Source: BCD1 sp965230565 (GTDB lineage Bacteria > Bacteroidota > Bacteroidia > Chitinophagales > Saprospiraceae). From it: 64,000 nt of DNA. The stretch covers positions 1,798,001-1,862,000 of the forward strand of contig CBDDLH010000016.1 in the NCBI GenBank assembly GCA_965230565.1, given 5' to 3'. This document shows positions 42,680-50,767 of this stretch, piece after piece; position 1 is the first letter of the stretch; every line of letters starts with the position of its first letter. The notes beneath the pieces were generated by a model. That model was not told the DNA's origin and searched no databases. It was given only the letters and a program-made list of their open reading frames with translations. Both the position numbers and the translations under genes were made by a program.

Positions 42680-45600
42680 ATGGCACCAAATTTACGTAAA
42701 ACAGTTTATCTCTTTACAGCCATATTAGTTTTGGCTTTATCCCAGAATTTCACGAATATTCAGGCAGCAACTCCACCGGAGTTGGAAGCAGGAACAAAAC
42801 TCCCGGAGAAAGCATTAGTGGATTTAAATGTAACCATTACCTCCACAACCGATGTCAGCTGTTTCTTGGGAAATGATGGTGCTGCTACCGCCTCAGCTAC
42901 AGGAGGAAGCGGCAATTACACCTACTTATGGGCCGATGGGCAAACAACAGCAACGGCAACGGGGCTTTCTGCCGGATCTCACGGGATAACCGTAACAGAC
43001 CTCTCCAATGGCGATACAGGTACAGCAATCGCTGTTATTGGACAACCTCAGCCCCTGAACCTAACGGCTTCCGTTATCTCGGATGTAACTTGTGCGGACC
43101 CGACAGGTACTGCCATTGCGGTTGTTTCCGGGGGCACTACCGATTATCAATATCTTTGGGAAAGCGGAGAGACAACACCATCCGCCATGAATCTCCAAAG
43201 TGGCATCCAAATGGTGACGGTCACTGATGCCAATGGTTGTGTGGAAACAGACCAATTCACGGTATTGGCTGATACCGACCCTCCGGTAGCACATGCGGGA
43301 AACGACCTTGCCCAGAATTGCAACCACCCTGACCTGCAATTCACCCTGGATGGATCACTTTCTTCTCAGGGAGAAGAATTCTCATATTTTTGGTTCACCT
43401 CTAATGGCAATATCGTTTCAGGACTCACTACTCTTCACCCGGTAGTTAATGAATTGGGTACATACACATTAATGGTTACTGATGTTTCCAATGGCTGTAC
43501 CTCTACCGATGAAGTTGTGGTCTATGAGGATTTTGAACCTCCCTTTGCGGATGCAGGCCCTTCTGTTTCAATTTGTAAAGGAGATTGTCATACACTGACC
43601 GCAAGTGCGATTGAAGGAACCCCACCCTACAGTTATATCTGGGCTAATGGAGCAGGTTCTGGCCCCTCCATTGAAGTATGTCCATTAATTACAACAATGT
43701 ACACGGTAACAGTAACCGGTTTCAACGGATGCACTGCATCGGATCAGGTAACGGTTTTCGTCAATGATACTCCTTCGTTGGACATTTATTCCATCGATTG
43801 CTCCCAGGATCAGATGACCTACACCATTAGCGCCCTCACCAATGGAACCACGCTAACAGCAACACAAGGACTTGTATCTAACCAGGGAAGCGGAATTTAC
43901 CATATTGAGGATATATCTATCGATGGCGGTCCTGTAACCATTACTGCTACGATTACCAACACTTCATGTTCAACGGAATTAATAGTGGAACCGCCGGTTT
44001 GCGGGTGTCCGGATATTGATGCTCCTCAAAGTGGAGGCAATGTTTTGATTTGCGACGGTGACCCGCTTGTTCCATTGACAGCAGCTGCACCCGATGGTAT
44101 GCTTGTCGACTGGTATGCTGACATGGCGGGCGGCACTCCCTTGTTAAGCGACTCGGAAGAATTTCTCCCCACGGAATTAGGCACTTATTATGCGGAAAGC
44201 CGTGACCCGGAAACCGGGTGTGTAAGTGGAGAAAGAACTCAAATTTCCATTTCAATCAAACAACCGCCGGAAGTCACCATATTCCAGGATGGAAATTTCT
44301 GCGAAGGTGATTGTACCATTTTAACCGCCATGGGTGATCAGCTTACCACCTATGCCTGGGTTACCGGGCAGACCACTTCAAGCATTTTTGTTTGTGATCC
44401 GGGGACTTATGCTGTAACAGCGACAGATATATACGGATGTTTTGGTGAAGCAAGCATTGATATTATGCCTTTAGAAACACCTACTGCCGATGCAGGCCCT
44501 GATGCAATGCTGGATTGCATAACTACAGAGATAACAATCGGAGGAGACAATTCTTCCACAGGGCCAAATATTGAATACATATGGTCCAATGGGGCTACTA
44601 CAGCTACCCAGACCATCTCCGAACCTGGGGAGTACTTTCTTACAGTAGTTAACAGTACGACGTTTTGTTCTGATGTGGATTTGGTGGTAATTACTCAGGA
44701 CGTAGATTTACCCATAGCTGATGCGGGAGAGGATACATGCATTTCCTGTGAAACGGGGTTGGCCATTCTTGAAGCCGAGTCGGGTCCGAACTTACAAATT
44801 GTCTGGACCTTTATGGAGAATACAATAAACTCAAATCCAATTTTTGTATCAGAACCTGGCCAATATATTGTTGAAGTTACCAATCTTGAAAACGGTTGTT
44901 CCGATACAGATACTGTTTTTGTTGACCTATGTGCATTGCCCGAAATTGTCGTTGATTCCTTAAGTGATGTTCAATGCAATGGAGAAACTAATGGTTCAGT
45001 TTATTTTTCTGTATCCGGAGGGAATCCACCTTATGAATTTGAAGGATTAGAGTTGAACAACCCCAACCTTGCTGCAGGAACTTATACATTTTCTGTTACT
45101 GATGCGAATTTATGCCTTTCTACCCAAACGATTACTATTGACGAACCAGGCCTTTTGGTCATTTCCACCTCAGTCACTGCTGAATCAGGAAGTGGGTTGA
45201 ATGATGGATCTGCATCTGCTAATGCCTCTGGCGGCACACCGCAATATACCTATGAATGGAGCAATGGGGCCACCACCCCTTCTATCAGTAATCTCCCTCC
45301 GGGAACTTACTCGCTCACCGTTACAGATTCCAATAATTGCATTGCGGAAACTTCAGTTACCGTCAATAGTTTTGACTGTATGGGAATGGAGTTTACCATT
45401 TCCGGAACGGGGATTATTTGCCCCGGGAGTAATGCAGGATTCTTACAGGCTTCTGATATCAATGGAGGAACCGCCCCATTTACCTTTGAATGGTCAAATG
45501 GCAGCACTAATCCACAGATCAACCAACTTGCGGGAGGTATATATTCCTGTACAATCACAGATAGCAATAATTGCCAGTCTACCGTAGAATTTGAAATATC

Positions 45601-46447
45601 AGAAGTTGACAATGAACCTCCAAGCTTGATTACCCAGGATATCACTATTTATCTGGATGAAGAAGGGCAGGCGAGTTTCAACCTTGCTGATATTGATGCA
45701 GGCAGTACTGACAATTGCAGCATTGATTCCTTTTATATAGCAACCACTCAATTCAGCTGTGAAGATATTGGAGAAAACAACCTTGAGGTGATCGTTTTTG
45801 ATGCTGAAAATCTTTCCGATACCGGAACCGTTGTGGTAACCGTTGTAGATCAAATGGTACCAGTATTTACTTCATGTCCCGATAATATCTACTCCAATAG
45901 TTGTTCTGCTTTAGAATATAGTATGCCGGAAGCAGAGGATAATTGTAGCGTTGAACTTGAATTAACAGAAGGCCTGCCTTCGGGCACGGTATTCCCTGAA
46001 GGAGTAACACAGGTAACCTATACTGCTACAGACCCTTATGGTAATAGTGAGACTTGTGCATTTACCGTCACCCTGGAACATAACCTGAATGCCTATGTTG
46101 AGGCAAGTCCTTTCGAATGTGATGGACTGGTAACCGCAACCATTGTCGTCGCTGGGGGCACCCCACCTTACGAATACTTATGGAGCACCGGGTCCACGGA
46201 TCCTGAGCTATCCTTTATAGGTTCTGCAAGTGTTTCCTGGACGGTTACTGATGCTGAAGGATGTATGGTCGGGGATGATCTGGCTATTTCCGTACCTGAA
46301 GCATTGGTACTGGAGATAATTGCCACGCCGGAACAGGAAATGGAAGGTAATGGAAGTGCGGATGCCACGATTTCCGGAGGAGTACCGCCATATACTTTCG
46401 TTTGGACCATTGATGGCTGCTGTGGTGGCTTCAACAGAAGATATTGA
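42680..46447 (+). CDS. SprB-repeat/HYR surface adhesin, 5' part (frameshifted gene)
   Basis: 1255 codons in this frame. N-terminal signal peptide (LRKTVYLFTAILVLALSQNF). Then SprB-type repeats (about 55-140 and 760-960): DGAATASATGGSGNYTYLW ... LSAGSHGITVTD; NGSVYFSVSGGNPPYEFEG; a Cys/Pro-rich middle with PKD/Ig-like units (ADAGPSVSICKGDC); and a HYR domain (VPVFTSCPDNIYSNSC ... VTYTATDPYGNSETC, about 1070-1150). SprB-like proteins are T9SS-exported gliding adhesins. The frame ends in 15 unrelated codons; the true C-terminus continues in the next frame. Confidence 0.83.
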   Translation: MAPNLRKTVYLFTAILVLALSQNFTNIQAATPPELEAGTKLPEKALVDLNVTITSTTDVSCFLGNDGAATASATGGSGNYTYLWADGQTTATATGLSAGSHGITVTDLSNGDTGTAIAVIGQPQPLNLTASVISDVTCADPTGTAIAVVSGGTTDYQYLWESGETTPSAMNLQSGIQMVTVTDANGCVETDQFTVLADTDPPVAHAGNDLAQNCNHPDLQFTLDGSLSSQGEEFSYFWFTSNGNIVSGLTTLHPVVNELGTYTLMVTDVSNGCTSTDEVVVYEDFEPPFADAGPSVSICKGDCHTLTASAIEGTPPYSYIWANGAGSGPSIEVCPLITTMYTVTVTGFNGCTASDQVTVFVNDTPSLDIYSIDCSQDQMTYTISALTNGTTLTATQGLVSNQGSGIYHIEDISIDGGPVTITATITNTSCSTELIVEPPVCGCPDIDAPQSGGNVLICDGDPLVPLTAAAPDGMLVDWYADMAGGTPLLSDSEEFLPTELGTYYAESRDPETGCVSGERTQISISIKQPPEVTIFQDGNFCEGDCTILTAMGDQLTTYAWVTGQTTSSIFVCDPGTYAVTATDIYGCFGEASIDIMPLETPTADAGPDAMLDCITTEITIGGDNSSTGPNIEYIWSNGATTATQTISEPGEYFLTVVNSTTFCSDVDLVVITQDVDLPIADAGEDTCISCETGLAILEAESGPNLQIVWTFMENTINSNPIFVSEPGQYIVEVTNLENGCSDTDTVFVDLCALPEIVVDSLSDVQCNGETNGSVYFSVSGGNPPYEFEGLELNNPNLAAGTYTFSVTDANLCLSTQTITIDEPGLLVISTSVTAESGSGLNDGSASANASGGTPQYTYEWSNGATTPSISNLPPGTYSLTVTDSNNCIAETSVTVNSFDCMGMEFTISGTGIICPGSNAGFLQASDINGGTAPFTFEWSNGSTNPQINQLAGGIYSCTITDSNNCQSTVEFEISEVDNEPPSLITQDITIYLDEEGQASFNLADIDAGSTDNCSIDSFYIATTQFSCEDIGENNLEVIVFDAENLSDTGTVVVTVVDQMVPVFTSCPDNIYSNSCSALEYSMPEAEDNCSVELELTEGLPSGTVFPEGVTQVTYTATDPYGNSETCAFTVTLEHNLNAYVEASPFECDGLVTATIVVAGGTPPYEYLWSTGSTDPELSFIGSASVSWTVTDAEGCMVGDDLAISVPEALVLEIIATPEQEMEGNGSADATISGGVPPYTFVWTIDGCCGGFNRRY

Positions 46448-46805
46448 CAACCTTAGTGCCGGGACGTATTGTCTTTTGGTTACCGATGCCATGGGTTGCC
46501 AGATTACTTCCTGTGCAACGGTGGATCAGGTGACCAACCTTCAGGATCAGGAATTGAATGAACAAATCAACATTGCTCCCAATCCGGTTAAAGATCTTTT
46601 GACCATCGATTTTGGGGATTTGGGCAATGAGTTTGCTGAAATACAACTATTCAACGACAAGGGACAATTACTTCAGATCAAACATAAAGAAAAGAACCTT
46701 GGAATTATGAAGTTGGAAACTTTCCAGATCCCGGAAGGATTGTACTTATTGAAAGTCATCGTTGATGATAGAATTGTAGTTAAGAAAATCATAGTTTGCC
46801 GGTAA
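46320..46805 (+). CDS. SprB-repeat adhesin, 3' part with T9SS sorting domain (frameshifted gene)
   Basis: Continuation of the 42680 gene. Meaningful sequence begins at about 46425 (VVASTEDIDNLSAGTYCLLVTDAMGCQ, the end of an SprB repeat) and runs into a type A T9SS C-terminal domain (IAPNPVKDLLTIDFGD ... GLYLLKVIVDDRIVVKKI). Removing one base in GGCTGCTG near 46419-46426 rejoins both parts into about 1374 aa with DGAVVASTEDIDNL at the join. Assembly error or real mutation cannot be told apart here. Confidence 0.8.
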   Translation: MPRRNRKWKVMEVRMPRFPEEYRHILSFGPLMAAVVASTEDIDNLSAGTYCLLVTDAMGCQITSCATVDQVTNLQDQELNEQINIAPNPVKDLLTIDFGDLGNEFAEIQLFNDKGQLLQIKHKEKNLGIMKLETFQIPEGLYLLKVIVDDRIVVKKIIVCR

Positions 46806-46815
46806 TTGAGAATTG

Positions 46816-46867
46816 CACGCTGATTCCGCAGATAATCGCAGAAAAACGATCCTGGGGAATCAGCGTG
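46816..46867. terminator. Hairpin after the SprB-like gene
   Basis: CACGCTGATTCC (46816-46827) pairs perfectly with GGAATCAGCGTG (46856-46867), 10 bases after the stop. Followed by A/T-rich sequence but no clear T-run. Confidence 0.55.
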
Positions 46868-47039
46868 TAAATTAAAAAATGACATTCTGAAATTACCTCT
46901 GGATCTCTCTTCAAAAGATTACCTCTGATTTTTTTTCATTTTTTTATTCCTATCTGGAACTTTTAATTTCCAATAACAGTTTAGAAGGCGAATCTCGAAA
47001 TTATAAACAAAAACTGAAGTGATTCATTTATTCAACCAT

Positions 47040-47261
47040 ATCGACAATAAGCTTCCTCTCGCAGGGAATAACCGACCGAACGGGCTCAACTTAATGTTAC
47101 CCGGTTCGCAAAATAAGCTTTTCTAACAGCCCATCTCAAAGGAGTTTGTCGCTGTTGGGAGACAGGGCAAACTCAGGTTTTAAAATACAATTTAGTGCTT
47201 ATTTTCTCATCTTAATCAAGGTGAGTGTATTGCTTCTGACGTTTACCCATTCAATTTTAAA
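47040..47261 (+). ncRNA. Structured leader before the tRNA array (candidate)
   Basis: No gene is seen in 46868-47261. From about 47071 there are pairing segments: CGAACGGG with CCCGGTTCG (one bulge), and GAGTTTGTCGCTGT against ACAGGGCAAACTC around 47141-47174. Similar hairpin density to the region downstream suggests it belongs to the same RNA element. Weakest part of the call. Confidence 0.35.
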
Positions 47262-47262
47262 T

Positions 47263-47363
47263 CTAGGTGTAGCTTAAAGTAAAGCACTGCCCTTGGACGG
47301 CAGATGATGGAGGCCTGTCTACTCGGCGTAGCCAGGTAGATTCGAATCCTTCCACTTAGACCA
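47263..47363 (+). tRNA. tRNA-Pro(UGG)-like gene with a 27-nt insert
   Basis: Acceptor CTAGGTG (47263-47269) pairs with CACTTAG (47353-47359), then discriminator A and encoded CCA (47361-47363). D-stem GCTT/AAGC; anticodon stem CTGCC/GGCAG with loop CTTGGAC, anticodon TGG, U33 present. T-stem GGAGG (47309-47313) and CCTTC (47348-47352) around TTCGAAT, but 27 extra bases (47314-47340) that form their own hairpin lie exactly between stem and loop. Removing them gives a normal cloverleaf. Whether it is processed and charged is unknown. Confidence 0.6.
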
Positions 47364-47382
47364 AGTATAACGCCAAATTACC

Positions 47383-47456
47383 GCCTCCGTAGCCCAATTG
47401 GTAGAGTCAGCGCTCTTAAACAGCGTACAGTGGCAGTTCGAATCTGCCCGGAGGCA
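47383..47456 (+). tRNA. tRNA with anticodon UAA (Leu by codon), class I shape
   Basis: Acceptor GCCTCCG/CGGAGGC (47383-47389, 47449-47455), discriminator A, no encoded CCA. Anticodon stem GCGCT/AGCGT, loop CTTAAAC, anticodon TAA. T-stem GGCAG/CTGCC with TTCGAAT, no insert. The D-stem GCCC is poorly paired. The variable loop is only five bases, whereas tRNA-Leu normally has a long class II arm, so identity is odd. Confidence 0.6.
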
Positions 47457-47459
47457 CAT

Positions 47460-47560
47460 GACCTGGTAGCTTAACAGGCAGAGCAGCACTCTTTTAAAGT
47501 GCGTTGTAAAGGCCTGCCTGCCGAGGTTGGCGCAGGCAGGTTCGAATCCTTTTCAGGTCA
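47460..47560 (+). tRNA. tRNA-Lys(UUU)-like gene with a 28-nt insert
   Basis: Acceptor GACCTGG (47460-47466) pairs with TCAGGTC (47553-47559) with one wobble; discriminator A, no CCA. D-stem GCTT/GAGC, anticodon stem GCACT/AGTGC, loop CTTTTAA, anticodon TTT (47493-47495). T-stem AAAGG (47508-47512) and CCTTT (47548-47552). A 28-base insert (47513-47540) starting CCTGCCTGCCGAGG and ending GCAGGCAGG interrupts at the same stem/loop junction as the Pro gene. Confidence 0.6.
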
Positions 47561-47572
47561 CATCATCGAGGA

Positions 47573-47592
47573 GGGTACTGGTAAAGACCAGT
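47573..47592 (+). ncRNA. Small perfect hairpin between tRNAs
   Basis: TACTGGT and ACCAGTA pair perfectly around the tetraloop AAAG (about 47575-47592), between the Lys-like and Asn-like genes. Part of the same structured region. Confidence 0.45.
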
Positions 47593-47622
47593 AACTCAAA
47601 TTTTGAAAGCATCAATAAAAAA

Positions 47623-47723
47623 GACTTGATAGCTCAATAGGCAGAGCGGCACTCCGTTAAAGTGCGGGTTATAGGCCTGCCTGCCGAGGTTGGCGCAGGC
47701 AGGTTCGAATCCCGTCTGCGCAA
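47623..47723 (+). pseudogene. tRNA-Asn(GUU)-like gene with 28-nt insert, acceptor not paired
   Basis: D-stem GCTC/GAGC, anticodon stem GCACT/AGTGC, loop CCGTTAA, anticodon GTT (47656-47658), but position 33 is C instead of U. The insert at 47676-47703 is identical to that of the Lys-like gene and sits at the same junction. The 5' acceptor GACTTGA does not pair with the 3' CTGCGCA and the T-stem has a mismatch, so it looks like a chimeric or degenerate tRNA. It may function only as a structural part of a larger RNA. Confidence 0.45.
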
Positions 47724-47739
47724 CAAGTAGTTCATTGAC

Positions 47740-48188
47740 AGATAGTAAAGAACACCGACCTCTTTGAGGTCGGTTTCGACAGGCAGCTTGCTGTCTTTAG
47801 ATAAACCTGGTAACGGGGATAAATCCGGTTGCAGAACACACTGCACCGGAGACTTTCATTAGAGAGTTTGAGCAAGCAAACAACTATCGTGTTACGTCCA
47901 GGCACCCAGGGGCGACCGCTGAGGGTGCGAGGGATGGACATAACCTGCTAAGGGCGGCAGGTTTGAGGAGGAGACTCCAATAGGGAAAGTTGGAGAATAC
48001 CGGTGACGGCAAAGCTATCCACTTTGTTGATTGCCGGGTTCAGTATTAAGGATAGGTATCCGGTAACGGATCGTTATCCTGAAGTACGGTGAACCGGGAG
48101 GTTCACAGGAAGGAGCCAGGTATTCTGTGGGCGAAAATCCACGGACCCATTCCGGGACGCTTCTTCCAAAGGTCCAGACCTCGTTTAC
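47740..48188 (+). ncRNA. Large structured RNA, 5' domain (candidate)
   Basis: About 450 bases of consecutive perfect or near-perfect hairpins: ACCGACCTC/GAGGTCGGT (47754-47774); CCGG..GCAG/CTGC.CCGG (47825-47849); GTTA.GTCCA.GCACCC with GGGTGC, TGGAC and TAAC (47891-47944); AACCTGC/GCAGGTT (47942-47963); CTCCAA/TTGGAG (47975-47995); CGGCAA/TTGCCG (48007-48036); AGGATA/TATCCT enclosing ATCCG/CGGAT (48049-48080); GTGAACC GGGA GGTTCAC (48089-48106); GGACC/GGTCC (48143-48175). Open frames here are short and lack any protein-like composition. No known family could be assigned by eye. Confidence 0.65.
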
Positions 48189-48260
48189 GGGAAAGTAGCT
48201 CAAAGGTAGAGCATTAGATATGAAATCTAAAGGTTGTGGGTTCGATTCCCATCTTTTACA
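48189..48260 (+). tRNA. tRNA-like gene with anticodon position UGA, between the two structured domains
   Basis: Acceptor GGGAAAG (48189-48195) pairs with CTTTTAC (48253-48259) with one mismatch; D-stem GCTC/GAGC; anticodon stem TTAGA/TCTAA; loop TATGAAA, so bases 34-36 are TGA but position 33 is A; T-stem GTGGG/CCCAT with TTCGATT. The variable loop is short, unlike a true tRNA-Ser. All arm lengths are canonical, so it folds as tRNA; decoding is doubtful. Confidence 0.5.
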
Positions 48261-48720
48261 ACGGTAAAGCGAAAGTCCCGGACGTAGTGATGTAGTAGTT
48301 GCCTAAACCCATTGCAAAATATGGGCTGTGGATTTCCGCAAGAAATTCGCAGGTGGTGCACATTCTTTCAGGCCGGCTTCGAAGCTTGCTTCGGGGAACG
48401 CCTGTTTAATGGAAGGAGGACCAACCTCCCTTGTGCAAAGTGCGGACATTTGAGCCGCTATGCAGTCCAGGTCTAAGGTGCCGATCAATCATTATGTAGT
48501 TTTTGTGAAACAATGTTTCACAAAAACCAACTGGCATCAGGTAAGTACTCCGCAAGGGCGACCGGGCGGAGTGGATAAGGAGGGAACACTGTGCTGCAAA
48601 CACGGTCATAATCCACCGAAAGCTTACCACATAAAAGCTGTAATCCCAGGCTCTTTTTTCATTCCTCATCACAGCCACTGGTGTTATGAGGAATGGAGTA
48701 TACCATAAAATAAGTATCAA
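48261..48720 (+). ncRNA. Large structured RNA, 3' domain with multibranch fold (candidate)
   Basis: Hairpins CCCAT/ATGGG (48308-48325), GGAGG/CCTCC (48415-48429) and a 13-bp perfect GTTTTTGTGAAAC/GTTTCACAAAAAC (48499-48527). A closed multibranch unit follows: GGTAAG/CTTACC (48540-48628) encloses ACTCCGC/GCGGAGT (48547-48572) and GTGGAT/ATCCAC (48571-48616), which encloses ACTGTG/CACGGT (48588-48606). CATTCCTCAT/ATGAGGAATG (about 48660-48694) closes the 3' end. Such nesting is strong evidence of RNA function. It is not rRNA, tmRNA, SRP or RNase P by any motif I can see. Confidence 0.65.
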
Positions 48721-48724
48721 AAAA

Positions 48725-48765
48725 CAAACGAGGGCCTTCTTGGTTTGAATTGCCCTCGTTTGGTT
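48725..48765. terminator. Terminator of the PDZ membrane protein gene (and possibly of the RNA region)
   Basis: CAAACGAGGGC (48725-48735) pairs perfectly with GCCCTCGTTTG (48752-48762). It lies between the structured RNA region (plus strand) and the minus-strand gene ending at 48801, so it may serve both. Confidence 0.75.
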
Positions 48766-48800
48766 ATACGTTTGTTCCTGCTTCAAGCAGAACAAACATT

Positions 48801-49835
48801 TCACTCAAAAATCTTTTCACTTCTATCTGTTATTCTTTTTGTAATTCTATTTGTGCCAGCAAATAGAAAACCGGGATAAAAAATTAAGGTTATCCAAATA
48901 TAATCATTCCCCGGAATTACCAATTTAGGGTTGATGGTATCAATTATGATCAGTATCAATATTGGCACTAATCCCAAAATTGTCCCGATGAGCATTAAGT
49001 TCAATCCCGAGGATTTTCTTTCCTCAGAAGTCGCCTTGGCATATTTTCGGATCAATGTAACCAGTGCTGTACCGAAATACAATATCACAAATGCTCCCAG
49101 TAAAAGACGGACTGTTGTGTTCAACATACTGGTACCGTCAGGTTGGAATAAAATGACAACCCAAAAGAAAACAATCACTATTATTGCGGGAACAAACCAC
49201 CAGGTCATCCCGTTTTTGGAAGATAAAACTTTACTTTCAGGCGGATACCTGAACATGTAAAGAACAAGGAATCCAAATGATAATAAAACAATGGTGAGGC
49301 CCAAAGCGCCGACGATTTGTCCAAGAGTACCCGGGCCTATATATGGGCCACCAAAAAAATTAAAGCCTAAAAAGACAGAAAAAACTCCAAATGCAAACCC
49401 CAGGGCATTCTTGAATCTTGCGTTTGCATAAAGACCAATGAGAATGAACAGCAAACCCATTATAAAGCCTATGATATTCAAAGTTTTATCCTTTTGTGGT
49501 TGCGCAGCATAAGTTAAAGCAATGGAGACCTCTTCTCCATCCCTGTCCATTACATAATTTCTTGTTTCACCAATTTTGGATCTTTCCAATTTAGAAAGTT
49601 CTTTATTGTTCTCTATTGGGATGCCTTCATAGGATCTAATAACATCCCCTACCTGAACCCCCGCAGCTTCAGCCGGACCATCGGCTTCTACTTCAATCAC
49701 AGTATTATTCCCGTCTGTTGAAAACCCATCATAGGTGTAATTCTTTGCATCCATTATTCCAAAGATGCCCCATACAATAAACAGGATGCCCAAGGTAATC
49801 AGAATGGGGTTGTACTTTTGGTTAGTAGTTGACAT
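48801..49835 (-). CDS. PDZ-domain multi-span membrane protein
   Basis: 344 aa. First transmembrane helix (residues 10-27), periplasmic PDZ domain (about 44-95: EADGPAEAAGVQVGDVIRSYEGIPIENNKELSKL), then about seven helices (LNIIGFIMGLLFILIGLY through ITLIFYPGFLFAG). The layout resembles the N-terminal sensory half of some PDZ-7TM histidine kinases, but no kinase part follows. Probably a membrane sensor or scaffold; function unknown. AT-rich upstream region (49836-49980), no neighbour in the same operon. Confidence 0.72.
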   Translation of the reverse strand: MSTTNQKYNPILITLGILFIVWGIFGIMDAKNYTYDGFSTDGNNTVIEVEADGPAEAAGVQVGDVIRSYEGIPIENNKELSKLERSKIGETRNYVMDRDGEEVSIALTYAAQPQKDKTLNIIGFIMGLLFILIGLYANARFKNALGFAFGVFSVFLGFNFFGGPYIGPGTLGQIVGALGLTIVLLSFGFLVLYMFRYPPESKVLSSKNGMTWWFVPAIIVIVFFWVVILFQPDGTSMLNTTVRLLLGAFVILYFGTALVTLIRKYAKATSEERKSSGLNLMLIGTILGLVPILILIIIDTINPKLVIPGNDYIWITLIFYPGFLFAGTNRITKRITDRSEKIFE

Positions 49836-50024
49836 AATTCTAGGTTTTAGTTAGTAATAAGAACCTTAAATTAATACAAATTCTAAATAAACATAAAATA
49901 ATAGAATTATATTTTACAAATATTCCATTTTACAATCTTATATATTAAAAATATAAAATATTATAATTATTTGTTCCCAAGCAGCGCTTCCGGAAAAGAT
50001 TAAGCATTTTTGAGAGACTATTTT

Positions 50025-50687
50025 TTAATTTTTCCAACGAGAAACAAAAGAAACCCCAAAAGAATAAAGGGTCAAAAAAGAAGTGGATATTATCAGAATC
50101 AAATAAATCAATTCAGGTAAAACAAAGGGTGCCAATAAGGCACTCATGATCAACACAGCAATGGTTTTGGCAAACCTCGTCCCTTTTTCTTCTTTGCCTT
50201 CCAAGCGTAATACCTTTAAGGCTAATACATACAGATAACGTAGAAATCCTATTAATAAAATCCAGGCTCCTACCCTTCCCTCCAGATACCAGTAAGTCGA
50301 TAAAAATGCTACAAAAAAAGCATCTGTCTCCATATCGAGATAGGCCCCAAACTCAGTAGATTGATCCAATTTCCTGGCTAAATATCCATCTAAACCATCA
50401 AGACACAGTGCAATAAGAAAAAACGGGAAGCTATAAACAGGCTTCCAATACCCCAATAGCACTCCACCTGTCAGCATCAATAAAAAGCGGAAAAGAGTCA
50501 CCCAGTTGGCATACCCGCCGAAAGGTTTAAAGCTTGCCAATAGCTGTTTATGCAGATAGATATAAATAACAAAAGACAGAACCACCCCCAACATCAATGG
50601 CTCAACATCTTGAAACACCAAGGAAAGTACTCCGACAATTAGCATGAGTATCGTATGAAAGAAATTCCATCGGTTTATCAAATCCAT
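50025..50687 (-). CDS. CDP-alcohol phosphatidyltransferase family protein
   Basis: 220 aa inner-membrane enzyme with about six helices. The CDP-OH motif D-G-x2-A-R-x8-G-x3-D-x3-D is present as DGLDGYLARKLDQSTEFGAYLDMETD, in pieces. It would join a CDP-activated lipid or alcohol to a hydroxyl acceptor. The same-strand neighbours upstream are an LTA-synthase-like phosphotransferase and a methyltransferase, which suggests a head-group or polymer pathway. The acceptor cannot be read. Confidence 0.85.
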   Translation of the reverse strand: MDLINRWNFFHTILMLIVGVLSLVFQDVEPLMLGVVLSFVIYIYLHKQLLASFKPFGGYANWVTLFRFLLMLTGGVLLGYWKPVYSFPFFLIALCLDGLDGYLARKLDQSTEFGAYLDMETDAFFVAFLSTYWYLEGRVGAWILLIGFLRYLYVLALKVLRLEGKEEKGTRFAKTIAVLIMSALLAPFVLPELIYLILIISTSFLTLYSFGVSFVSRWKN

Positions 50688-50724
50688 AAATGCTAATGAT
50701 TAAATACTGTGAGGATATAAAAAA

Positions 50725-50759
50725 CCCGTAACCCGTAACCCGTAACCCGTAACCCGTAA
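50725..50759. repeat. Five tandem copies of CCCGTAA
   Basis: A perfect 7-bp unit CCCGTAA is repeated five times, just upstream of the CDP-alcohol transferase gene and downstream of the LTA-synthase-like stop. Such a tract can slip; its effect here would be on leader length or spacing. Confidence 0.85.
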
Positions 50760-50767
50760 CAATAAAA

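Noticed and set aside
47740..48720. Ribosomal RNA, tmRNA, RNase P or SRP RNA
   Set aside because: None of the hallmark conserved sequences of these RNAs could be found; the stems are of a different plan.
47634..48804. Several minus-strand frames of 60-130 codons across the tRNA/structured RNA region
   Set aside because: Low-complexity, Cys/Arg/Pro-rich translations without motif, lying antisense to tRNA genes and stems; explained by the RNA structure.
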